In this document: positions 35,741 through 43,177 of the stretch, piece after piece
Position numbering within the stretch: position 1 is the stretch's first letter
How the letters are laid out: each line of letters starts with the position of its first letter
Assembly: GCA_022821495.1 (NCBI GenBank)
Contig: JAJEDN010000084.1
Location: forward strand, 1-54,648
Reading direction: 5' to 3'
DNA length: 54,648 nucleotides
Source: Candidatus Poribacteria bacterium
Lineage (GTDB): Bacteria; Poribacteria; WGA-4E; WGA-3G
The notes under the pieces: model-generated
Seen by the model: the letters and a program-made list of their open reading frames with translations, nothing else
Told to the model about the DNA's origin: nothing
Database searches by the model: none
Program-made: the position numbers and the translations under genes

Positions 35741-35757
35741 AGCAAATTTCGTGCCAA
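35741..35757 (-). promoter_or_regulatory. Sigma-54 (-24/-12) promoter
   Basis: On the minus strand TTGGCACG, AAAT, TTGCT: invariant GG and GC separated by exactly 10 bp, matching the TGGCACG-N4-TTGCW consensus at every position. It lies about 40 bases before ATG 35701 of the sigma-54 activator gene. Confidence 0.9.
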
Positions 35758-35759
35758 TA

Positions 35760-36274
35760 TTTATCAAAAAATGTAATGTATTTACGCCAAACTGTTGTCG
35801 AAATTTTAGAAGCGTTTTTTGTGACGGTGCCTTTGTAGATACAGGTGTACACCGAGTTTACCAAAGGTAGTACCAATTTTCACTTTTTTATTTACAATCC
35901 ATACCGAAAAAAAATGAGACGTGTTTAGGTATTCTTTTGCATGATTAGCATGCAAAAATTGCAGTGTATATCACAGAAATTGTTTCGGTTTTGGAACAAG
36001 TTGGATGGATAAAACTATACGTGACCGCGTAAGTAGATTCAGGGAATGGCGGTTTGTGGTGCTTTGAACATGCCAATTTTTGTTGTTAAATGTGCAATTT
36101 TTGTGGAACAATATGCAATTATTGAGAAGCGTACCCTAATTGTTGCGTGATAATCATAAAAGTGAGAGATACCAATAAATTTGCCATCGTTTTTAGTGGT
36201 ATGGAATGTTTTGTGTTAAGGGGTTGTGTTGCGTCTCTGAGGTAGATACAGCAAGTGAAGTGGGACAAACTAAT
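35760..36274. other. Upstream regulatory region with candidate enhancer sites
   Basis: With the promoter above this is a gap of 573 bases without a gene. It holds the perfect inverted repeat TTTTGCATG-ATTAG-CATGCAAAA (35935-35957), the adjoining palindrome TGCAAAAATTGCA (35951-35963), and three direct GCCAATTTTTG / GCAATTTTTG / GCAATTATTG copies near 36072, 36094 and 36115, spaced about two helical turns. These lie 180-380 bp from the sigma-54 promoter, where enhancer sites are expected. Confidence 0.5.
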
Positions 36275-37987
36275 TCAACGCTTTTCGGTAATATGAACGA
36301 TGTCATTCACAGGGCTCTCGGCGTTTGAAAAATTAACTGTTTGAATAGGGTCGTTTTGCCATTTTACTTTGATAGATTGGATCGTTTCTTGTGTGCCAAT
36401 ACCAAAAAGAAGCGTGAGGTCACTGCCAGAGGCATAACTGCCACCACAGGTCATTTCTCGAAATTGTGTTGTTTCGCTTGTGTGCACCCACACTTTTGCC
36501 CCAATACCGTCACGGTTACTTTCAGTGCCGACAAGTCGGATTTTCACCCAATTATTTTTTTTCACTTCTGCTTTGGAATCATTTCGCAATAGCACTGGGG
36601 ACGCACCGCAACTTGTAACAAGAATATCTATCGCACCATCGTTGTTATAGTCACCGATGGCGGCACCACGTGCGACGATTGGCTGTTTGAAAAACGCTCC
36701 CGCTATATCAGATAAATCTGTGAATTGTCCCTGACCCGTATTACCGAAGATCTGGCACCGCTGTTTATAAGAGAGAGATGGCGTAATTTCTGATACATTA
36801 TCCCATACATGTCCGTTTGCAACGAAAAGTTCAAGGGTCCCATCATTATCAGCGTCAAGAAACTGTGTTCCGAAACCGAGTTGTGAAAAGCTATGATCAG
36901 CAAGTCCGGCATCAAAAGTTGTCATTGTATAAAAGCCGTCGCTGTCGTTGTGAAAGAGGCTGTTAATTTCCAAGGAAAAGTTTGTAATGAAGAGATCCGA
37001 CGCGCCATCGTTATCGTAATCACCGGCGGCGATACCCATGCTCGCAGTTGCGCGTCCCTCTGAATTGTAAGCGACCCCTGCTGCGACAGCGACATCTGTG
37101 AAAGTCCCATCCCTGTTATTGTGATAGAGGAAATCAGGGACAGCATCGTTTGCGACGAAAATGTCTGGATAACCGTCGTTGTTGTAATCTGTAAAGAGCG
37201 CGCCTAACCCTTTACCGCTGCTGTAAACCCCCGCACGGGTAGTAACATCTGTGAAAGTCCCATTCCCGTTGTTGCGATAAAGTGTATCATGCGCACCCGG
37301 ATATTCGTGTGGACCGCAGTAGATATGAACACCTTCCAAAAAACAGGCGTGGGCAGTCTCTAATTGATAATCCAGATAGTTTGCTACGTAGAGATCGAGG
37401 TGTCCGTCAAGGTTGAAGTCGCCGAAGGAGGCACTAACACTCCAGTTTCCATCACCGACACCGGCGCGCGATGTAACGTCAATAAACGTCCCGTCCCCGT
37501 TGTTCTGGTATAACTGGTTTTTACCGAAGTTAGTGAGATAAAGGTCAGGGTCGCCATCATTGTCATAATCTGCTGCAAGGCATCCCATGCCATAACCCCG
37601 ATTGTGTTGCAATCCTGATTCTGCCGTGACATCGACAAATGTTCCATCGCCGTTGTTGCGATAGAGGACGTTCGTGTGGTCAGGATGTCTGTAGGACAGT
37701 TCGGAGGTGCTGCTGAGAGTTCCACTATTGACGAGATAGATATCAAGGTGTCCATCGCCGTTATAGTCAAAAAAAAGCCCACCGGCTCCCATGGTTTCTG
37801 GTAGATATTTTTCTTCGGATGCGCCATTGATGTGTTTGAAATGGATACCGGCTTGTTGCGTCTGGTCTGTGAAATGGAGCGTTGTTTCAGCTACAGTCGG
37901 CGTAGGGGTGCAGATAACAAGTATCAGGCAGGTGAGTAGGAAGGTTTCTGTTTTGGCGCCGAGCGAGAGATAACAGTTGTTTTTCAA
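36275..37987 (-). CDS. Secreted FG-GAP/ASPIC-UnbV protein
   Basis: 570 residues, CRTAC1 type, third of its kind in the window. Signal peptide (TFLLTCLILVICTPTPTVAE), about seven FG-GAP/VCBS blades (YRNNGDGTFVDVT, DYDNDGDPDLYLTNFG), and a C-terminal ASPIC/UnbV domain (RDGIGAKVWVHTSE). The mature start TTLHFTDQTQQAGIHFKHINGASEEKYLPE aligns with the protein at 14549. The start codon appears to be TTG 37987, as no ATG precedes the signal peptide. Calcium binding is likely from the DxDxDG loops; the role is unknown. Confidence 0.84.
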   Translation of the reverse strand: MKNNCYLSLGAKTETFLLTCLILVICTPTPTVAETTLHFTDQTQQAGIHFKHINGASEEKYLPETMGAGGLFFDYNGDGHLDIYLVNSGTLSSTSELSYRHPDHTNVLYRNNGDGTFVDVTAESGLQHNRGYGMGCLAADYDNDGDPDLYLTNFGKNQLYQNNGDGTFIDVTSRAGVGDGNWSVSASFGDFNLDGHLDLYVANYLDYQLETAHACFLEGVHIYCGPHEYPGAHDTLYRNNGNGTFTDVTTRAGVYSSGKGLGALFTDYNNDGYPDIFVANDAVPDFLYHNNRDGTFTDVAVAAGVAYNSEGRATASMGIAAGDYDNDGASDLFITNFSLEINSLFHNDSDGFYTMTTFDAGLADHSFSQLGFGTQFLDADNDGTLELFVANGHVWDNVSEITPSLSYKQRCQIFGNTGQGQFTDLSDIAGAFFKQPIVARGAAIGDYNNDGAIDILVTSCGASPVLLRNDSKAEVKKNNWVKIRLVGTESNRDGIGAKVWVHTSETTQFREMTCGGSYASGSDLTLLFGIGTQETIQSIKVKWQNDPIQTVNFSNAESPVNDIVHITEKR

Positions 37988-38029
37988 TTTTCCGTATATC
38001 CCGCGTTGTTGATAGTAATTTTAAAAAAT

Positions 38030-38056
38030 AAAGGCATCCATCGAGTGGATGCCTTT
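38030..38056 (-). terminator. Intrinsic terminator of the CBM6-like gene
   Basis: Perfect 11-bp stem AAAGGCATCCA / TGGATGCCTTT with a 5-nt loop. On the minus strand it is followed by ATTTTTTAAAA. It ends the transcript of the gene at 38072 before the UnbV gene begins. Confidence 0.88.
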
Positions 38057-38071
38057 GAATGTTTATGCCAC

Positions 38072-38776
38072 TTAGAATCCGCTTTTGAGTGCGCCCCAAG
38101 TCGTAGTTAACTTGTTTTGCGGTTCAACAGCAGTCTGTGGATCGGTTTCATTGGGATCAAATTCGATATCTGTTGTCGCGAAAATTTGGTCGATATATGT
38201 GCCATCTTCGCGATGTGCGATGTGCAGCGTGTGCTCGCCAGCGTCCAACGCCACGGGAACGGGGTCATCGCCATGCTGGGTAAGTTCCAAGCCTTCAAAA
38301 GGACCGTTGCGTGAATTTAACCGGAACCAGACCCAGTCAGTCGTATAATTTTCGCGGAGTCCCTCAGCTTCATAGAAATCCCAAATATTCATCGGGCCGT
38401 CATTGGTAGAGGTAATATCGCCGTCCGCTGTATCGACTGCCCAGTAACAAGAGTTATCGGCGACTGATGGCGCGATCACGCGTCCCCAGAAGTGCCAATC
38501 ATCTGCCTCGACGGAGAATTCGTATTTCACCCAGTCCCCGCCATCGTTTCCTGTGCCGTTGGCTGAACCGATGAAAGCACCGCCTGATGCTTCAGCGACG
38601 GTGTAATCGTCTACGCCTTCACCTGCGTTACCCGGCTGGTCGGATGGTGCTTTAAAGACTTGAAATTTTTCACCGCTAATATCATCAAAGTTCTCTGCTT
38701 CCCAACTGATATATTTTTGTGCAAATACGGGTGAAACAATAAGACTTAGCACTGCCAGTAAAATGAGAGTTCGCAT
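38072..38776 (-). CDS. Secreted CBM6-like protein with TTWG tail
   Basis: 234 residues from ATG 38776. Signal peptide (RTLILLAVLSLIVSPVFA), then a carbohydrate-binding-like beta-sandwich: YISWEAENFDDISG at the start and GEHTLHIAHREDGTYIDQIFATTD near the end are the usual marks of CBM6/DUF-type domains. It ends AVEPQNKLTTTWGALKSGF, almost the same as the tail of the CBM9-like protein at 26844, although the domains differ. The frame is open to a TTG at 38782. Transcribed alone, ended by the terminator at 38030. Confidence 0.75.
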   Translation of the reverse strand: MRTLILLAVLSLIVSPVFAQKYISWEAENFDDISGEKFQVFKAPSDQPGNAGEGVDDYTVAEASGGAFIGSANGTGNDGGDWVKYEFSVEADDWHFWGRVIAPSVADNSCYWAVDTADGDITSTNDGPMNIWDFYEAEGLRENYTTDWVWFRLNSRNGPFEGLELTQHGDDPVPVALDAGEHTLHIAHREDGTYIDQIFATTDIEFDPNETDPQTAVEPQNKLTTTWGALKSGF

Positions 38777-38782
38777 TAACAA

Positions 38783-39222
38783 ATAACCTGTTCTTAAAAA
38801 CCTATGTTTTTCTGAAGAAACCCATAGAATCCTTAAAGGGTCCTTAATCCCCTGTTACGACACCCGTCAGTGTCTTCGCCTGAATATCATCAGTGTCGTC
38901 TGATACGTCGTCAGAAATAATACTCGGCTTGCACGTCACAAGGAATGCATGACGTGGTGGAACCCACAAAGTTAGTCTCGAAGGACTAACGCCTATTTTC
39001 TCTTTTGCCAATTGTCGCACTTTTCTATACCGCTTCGACGTTGCGGGGGGTGCGGGTCGTGTGGTTTTATAGACCGTATCATGGTTTTAGCGATACCGCC
39101 TCACACGACGCTTCGCCCGATGATATACCTACTTTTTATGGCGTTTCCATAGATATATCAAGAAAAATACAGAAAAAGAACTATTTACGAACTGCTCCTT
39201 AGAGTAGTAGATTAAAACCATC
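38783..39222. other. Gene-free spacer with hairpin
   Basis: Together with the following repeat element this is a gap of more than 600 bases. A 7-bp hairpin GTTAGTC / GACTAAC lies at 38971-38990, followed by a T-rich stretch on the + strand. ORFs here (for example 39005-39202) lack a ribosome-binding site and family character. It looks like decayed sequence. Confidence 0.4.
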
Positions 39223-39313
39223 AGGACTTACGCATTTTTCCACGATACCCTACATCCTGCGCACTGTGGTCGGGGTTTGAAACCCCGCCAGCAAGGGGAT
39301 CTGCGTAAGTCTT
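39223..39313. repeat. 91-bp TIR repeat element (copy 4)
   Basis: AGGACTTACGCA (39223-39234) and TGCGTAAGTCTT (39302-39313, one mismatch) around a central CGGGGTTTGAAACCCCG palindrome. Same length and layout as copies 2 and 3. Confidence 0.87.
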
Positions 39314-39401
39314 AACCATTATAGCACAATTAGAAGAAAATATGCATTTTTTTGTGTCTTCAATTTCCCAATTACATCTTCACCGACACCCTGTTTCCTG
39401 A

Positions 39402-39644
39402 TTACATCAATGCATCTTCAACTTCTTCAGGAAGTTCTACGGTGCTTGGGTCAACATCAATTGGATACTCCGTACCGTACGCTTCAACGAGGTCGTCAAA
39501 GGTAACGTTATCTACACGCTCCAGATCATCACCGGGGTAAACAAGCCAAACGCCATAACAACTGTCACAACTGACGAGGTCTACGTCGTCTTGTTCGACC
39601 GGGAACTGTGTCAAGGGATTGTTACAATCAGGACAAGGCAGCAT
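39402..39644 (-). CDS. Small zinc-ribbon protein
   Basis: 80 residues. A TFIIB-type zinc ribbon CPDC at residues 4-7 and CDSC at 26-29 is followed by GVWLVYPGDDLERV, then a strongly acidic tail. Shine-Dalgarno AAGGAGGG 8 nt before ATG 39644. It lies 48 nt after the rhodanese-MoeB gene on the same strand and may be co-transcribed. Function unknown. Confidence 0.75.
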   Translation of the reverse strand: MLPCPDCNNPLTQFPVEQDDVDLVSCDSCYGVWLVYPGDDLERVDNVTFDDLVEAYGTEYPIDVDPSTVELPEEVEDALM

Positions 39645-39692
39645 ATAAAACCCTCCTTGAAGTCATCTCAATTTCTGGATTAAAGAGAATTA

Positions 39693-40880
39693 TTAGTCAG
39701 CAGCGGGAGCGAAGGTCTCCGGGTTCTCAGCTGCTGCGTCGTAGTCATCAATCAATTGTGTTACTGTCGGGTTCTCACCACAGAGTGGGCAATTTTCATC
39801 TCGATTAATTTTCATCTCGCGGTAGGTCATACCAAGTGCCTCATAAAGGATTAACCGACCGATAAGCGGTTCGCCAATACCGATGATGTATTTAATCGCT
39901 TCGGTTGCCATCATCACACCAATTACGCCTGGGAGCACGCCCAGGACACCTGCCTCACTTCAGCTGGGCACCATGCCGGGAGGTGGTGGTGTCGGGTACA
40001 TGCATCGGTAGCAAGGTCCCTCGTGGGGTTTGAAAAGTGAGACCTGTCCTTCAAATTGGAAGATGCTGCCGTGAACAATCGGTTTATTCATCAACACAGC
40101 GGCATCGTTGACGAGGTAGCGGGTCGCGAAGTTATCACAGCCATCGACTATCAGGTCATATTCCGAGAAGATTTCTTCGACGTTATCTGCTGTTAAACGC
40201 AGGTTATACGGTCTAATATCAATATCTGGGTTCAACGACTTAATTGTTGTTGTCGCGGATTGAACCTTCGGGGTCCCGACTGCTTCTGTACGGTGGAGTA
40301 TCTGGCGTTGTAGGTTACTTAACTCCACAACGTCTGAGTCGATAATTCCCATGTGTCCCACCCCTGCAGCGCCAAGGTACACGCCAGCAGGCGAACCTAA
40401 ACCACCAGCACCTACCATCAAAACTTTGGCGTTAAGCAGTTTTGCTTGTCCTTGTTCACCGACTTCTGTGAGCATAAAGTGCCGGCTGTACCGATCGAGT
40501 TGCTCGTGCGTCATCGGTTTATCTTGGACTGTGGCATAGCCTGCAGCTGCCCAATCGCGATAGCCCCCAGCAAGGGAAACCGTGTCGGTGTACCCCATTT
40601 CACGGAGCGACTTCGCGGCGAGCAGGGAGCGGAGTCCTGCCGCACAGTAGACGACAATCTTTTGGTCTCGGTCGGGGATATAGTTTTCAACAGAAAATTC
40701 GAGCATTCCGCGTGTAACGTGCACGGCATCTGGGATATAACCGGCACGATATTCATCTTCATCGCGGACATCCAATAGCACGAAATCGCTCTCTTTATCC
40801 TGTTCGGCTTTCACCTCAGCAACCGTCACTTCTGGTATATCTGTTTTGGCTTCCTCAACGATTTGCCTATAGGATTTCAT
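39693..40880 (-). CDS. Rhodanese-MoeB/ThiF fusion, probable selenoprotein (in-frame TGA, Sec307)
   Basis: 395 codons with one internal TGA (39960-39962, codon 307) in a continuous frame. Residues 15-115 are a rhodanese domain with active loop C79-AAGLR; residues 125-395 are an E1-like adenylyltransferase (ATP loop GAGGLGSPAG, NLQRQ, zinc pairs C290/C293 and C364/C367). These proteins adenylate a ubiquitin-like sulfur carrier and help load it with sulfur. The TGA stands where MoeB/MoeZ have the conserved catalytic Cys (GMVPS-C-xEAGVLGVLPGV). A hairpin (CCTGGG, 6-nt loop, CCCAGG) begins 14 nt later, fitting a bacterial SECIS. The alternative is a nonsense mutation or sequencing error. Conventional annotation would split it into 39960-40880 and 39693-39938. 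Shine-Dalgarno AGGAGA. Confidence 0.8.
39928..39959 (-). promoter_or_regulatory. Candidate SECIS element in the rhodanese-MoeB gene
   Basis: Immediately 3' of the TGA on the minus strand: 14 nt, then CCTGGG (39945-39940), loop CGTGCT, CCCAGG (39933-39928). The apical loop starts 20 nt after the TGA and has a G in its first two positions; a U could bulge out just below the stem with GUG/CGU pairing beneath. This agrees with the usual bacterial SECIS rules. Confidence 0.6.
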
Positions 40881-40966
40881 AAGATTTTCTCCTGCGGAGA
40901 GAGAATATAAAGATAGCGGGTTTCATATTCTGACTCCCATAAATTTCAGTCTCTTGCGCTTGCAAA

Positions 40967-40995
40967 ATTATATCACAGATACGTGATATTGTCAA
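40967..40995 (-). promoter_or_regulatory. Consensus promoter with internal palindrome, rhodanese-MoeB gene
   Basis: TTGACA (40995-40990), a 17-bp spacer, TATAAT (40972-40967), with an extended -10 TGA. The spacer is filled by the inverted repeat ATATCAC-N6-GTGATAT (40970-40989), an ideal place for a repressor. The leader is about 80 nt. Confidence 0.82.
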
Positions 40996-41022
40996 TGTTT
41001 TATTTTTCGTCTGCAAACAGCC

Positions 41023-41070
41023 TTTTTGTACGGGAAGGGTTTCCAACTCTGACTTCTTCCCTACAAAAAA
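41023..41070. repeat. Inverted repeat upstream of the first PHP gene
   Basis: TTTTTGTACGGGAAG and CTTCCCTACAAAAA are complementary except for one extra C, around a loop of about 18 nt. With A/T runs on both sides it could be a terminator in either direction; no gene ends here, so an operator or element remnant is as likely. Confidence 0.45.
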
Positions 41071-41155
41071 ATATTTCCTTGATTTTCCATTGGATACATA
41101 GTAAACTTGTTCTAAAGACTGGAATGCATCATCCTGAAATAAGGAGTTATTATTA

Positions 41156-42031
41156 ATGTACAACGCAAATCCTTTCCGCCAACCCGGGCAATGGTACCGA
41201 GGAAATACACATAGCCATAGCACAGAATCTGATGGACAACTTTCCATGTCGGACCGATTCGCAGCATACCGTGAAGCAGGCTACGATTTCCTTGTGCTAA
41301 CAGATCATCGTAAGGTTAATGATGTCAGTGCTTACAGTACATCCGATTTTCTGGCAATATCCGGCAGCGAGGTGCATCCTGAAAACCCTTATGGGGGTGC
41401 GATACATCACTTTGTCGCTATTAATATTCATGAGACAATCAATTGCGCGAAGATGCATCCAAACGCAGTGCTTGATGAGATTAAGGCGCAGGGCGGTGAA
41501 GCTGTTTTATGTCATCCGTATTGGTCTGGGCACACCGTTACAGATTATTTGCCATTGCGCGGTTATTTCGCTATTGAGGTCTACAACGACGGCTGTATGG
41601 ACATCGGCAAAGCGTTTTCAGAACAAGCGTGGGACGATCTACTGGATAGAGGCGGACCCGTTCTTGGCATCGCTTCCGATGATTCGCACGGCACCGACTA
41701 CGATTGTTTCCACGGATGGATTATGGTCAAAGCAGAGGCGTTGACGATTGAGAGTATCATGGAATCACTCAGAACGGGCGCGTTTTATTCTACAATGGGA
41801 CCGGAAATCGTGGATTTGGCGTTGGAAGATAGTGAGGTAACCGTTAAGTGTTCGCCAGCGCAATCGATTGTTTTTAAAGCGGAGTGCAGTCGCGGTCGGC
41901 GGATTCTTCCAGCGGATAGTGAACTCTTGACGGAGGCGACTTATAGTGTTCCGAACGGTGCTAAATACGTTCGGGTCGAAATAACAGACGAAACCGGCAA
42001 AAAAGCTTGGTCGAACCCTTTCTTTTTCTAA
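41156..42031 (+). CDS. PHP-domain (CehA/McbA-like) metallohydrolase, copy 1
   Basis: 291 residues. PHP-type phosphoesterase/hydrolase with metal motifs NTHSHSTESDG (16-27), VLTDHRKVND, the H of LCHPYWSGH and SDDSHGTD. Typical members hydrolyse phosphoesters or carbamate-type esters; the substrate here is unknown. The C-terminal 70 residues form a beta domain (VKCSPAQSIVFKAECSRG). Shine-Dalgarno AAGGAG before ATG 41156. A second copy with about 22 amino-acid differences follows at 42256. Confidence 0.85.
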   Translation: MYNANPFRQPGQWYRGNTHSHSTESDGQLSMSDRFAAYREAGYDFLVLTDHRKVNDVSAYSTSDFLAISGSEVHPENPYGGAIHHFVAINIHETINCAKMHPNAVLDEIKAQGGEAVLCHPYWSGHTVTDYLPLRGYFAIEVYNDGCMDIGKAFSEQAWDDLLDRGGPVLGIASDDSHGTDYDCFHGWIMVKAEALTIESIMESLRTGAFYSTMGPEIVDLALEDSEVTVKCSPAQSIVFKAECSRGRRILPADSELLTEATYSVPNGAKYVRVEITDETGKKAWSNPFFF

Positions 42032-42255
42032 GGTAAGCATCTTGAAGGACGCGGTTGTCTTTTAGAGGGTGTTGTGATGTGCCTCTCTTGGTGTGCCAAA
42101 CGGATGATGGATTGGCGATGTGTGGTTTGAGCAATTATTGACAAGCGGATTATGGATATGCTAAAATAAAATGGACGGGGAAAATACGTCCAGTTGATTC
42201 ATCGAGCATCATGCCTAACAACTTCAATACATCATTACGGAACAAGGAGACAGCA

Positions 42256-43131
42256 ATGTATAACGCAAATCCTTTTCAGCAACCCGGACAGTGGTACCGA
42301 GGGAATACACATAGCCATAGCACGGAATCCGATGGGCAGCTTCCCATGGCGGACCGCTTCGCAGCATACCGTGAAGCAGGCTACGATTTCTTAGTCCTAA
42401 CGGATCACCGTAAGGTTAACGATGTGAGTGCTTACAGCACATCAGACTTTTTAGCAATATCCGGCAGCGAGGTGCATCCATCAAACCCTTATGGGGGGGC
42501 GACGTATCACTTCGTCGCTATTAATATCCATGAAACAATTAACTGCGCAAAGATGCATCCGAACGCAGTGCTTGATGAGATTAAAGCGCAGGGCGGTGAA
42601 GCCGTTTTGTGTCATCCCTATTGGTCTGGACACACCATTACAGATTATCTGCCATTGCGAGGTTACTTCGCCATTGAGGTCTACAACGACACCTGTATGG
42701 GTATCGGCAAAGGCTTCTCGGAACAAGCGTGGGATGACTTGCTGGATAGAGGCGGACCCGTTCTCGGCATCGCTTCGGATGATGCACACGGCACTGAACA
42801 CGACTGTTTTCACGGATGGATTATGGTCAAAGCGGAAGCGTTGACGATTGAGAGCATCATGAAAGCGTTCCGAACAGGCGCGTTCTATTCTACGCTTGGA
42901 CCGGAAATTGAGGATTTGGCGTTAGAAGATAATGAGGTAACCGTTAAGTGTTCGCCAGCGCAATCAATTGTTTTTAAAGCGGAGTGCAGTCGCGGTCGGC
43001 GGATTGTTCCATCGGATGGCGAACTCTTGACTGAGGCGACCTACAGCGTTCCGAACGGTGCTAAATACGTTCGGGTCGAAATAACAGACGAAACCGGTAA
43101 GAAGGCCTGGTCAAACCCGTTTTTCTTTTAA
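42256..43131 (+). CDS. PHP-domain (CehA/McbA-like) metallohydrolase, copy 2
   Basis: 291 residues, tandem paralogue of the gene at 41156, about 92 percent identical with all PHP metal-binding motifs kept. Most changes lie in the middle of the protein (E76S, H83Y, D148G, S176A, ESL to KAF at 202-204), while the first 70 and the last 40 residues are nearly unchanged. ATG 42256 has AAGGAG at 42244; an upstream in-frame ATG (42211) would add 15 residues. A recent duplication with both copies intact suggests dosage or slight specialisation. Confidence 0.85.
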   Translation: MYNANPFQQPGQWYRGNTHSHSTESDGQLPMADRFAAYREAGYDFLVLTDHRKVNDVSAYSTSDFLAISGSEVHPSNPYGGATYHFVAINIHETINCAKMHPNAVLDEIKAQGGEAVLCHPYWSGHTITDYLPLRGYFAIEVYNDTCMGIGKGFSEQAWDDLLDRGGPVLGIASDDAHGTEHDCFHGWIMVKAEALTIESIMKAFRTGAFYSTLGPEIEDLALEDNEVTVKCSPAQSIVFKAECSRGRRIVPSDGELLTEATYSVPNGAKYVRVEITDETGKKAWSNPFFF

Positions 43132-43177
43132 ACCTGAAAACCGTTGTCTATCTTGTTATCTGTTCACTGGTGCTGCG

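Noticed and set aside
39005..39202. 65-residue ORF in the 38.8-39.2 kb spacer
   Set aside because: No Shine-Dalgarno, atypical composition and no recognisable motif; treated as chance.
38783..39222. tRNA or other RNA gene in the long spacer
   Set aside because: No cloverleaf with a CCA-ready acceptor stem or TTCGA loop could be traced; only a 7-bp hairpin is present.
39938..39970. Frameshift as the cause of the split MoeB reading frames
   Set aside because: The two parts are in the same frame: 39962 and 39938 differ by 24 bases, and the codons between (AGT GAG GCA GGT GTC CTG GGC) read the family sequence SEAGVLG. Only a single codon, TGA, interrupts.
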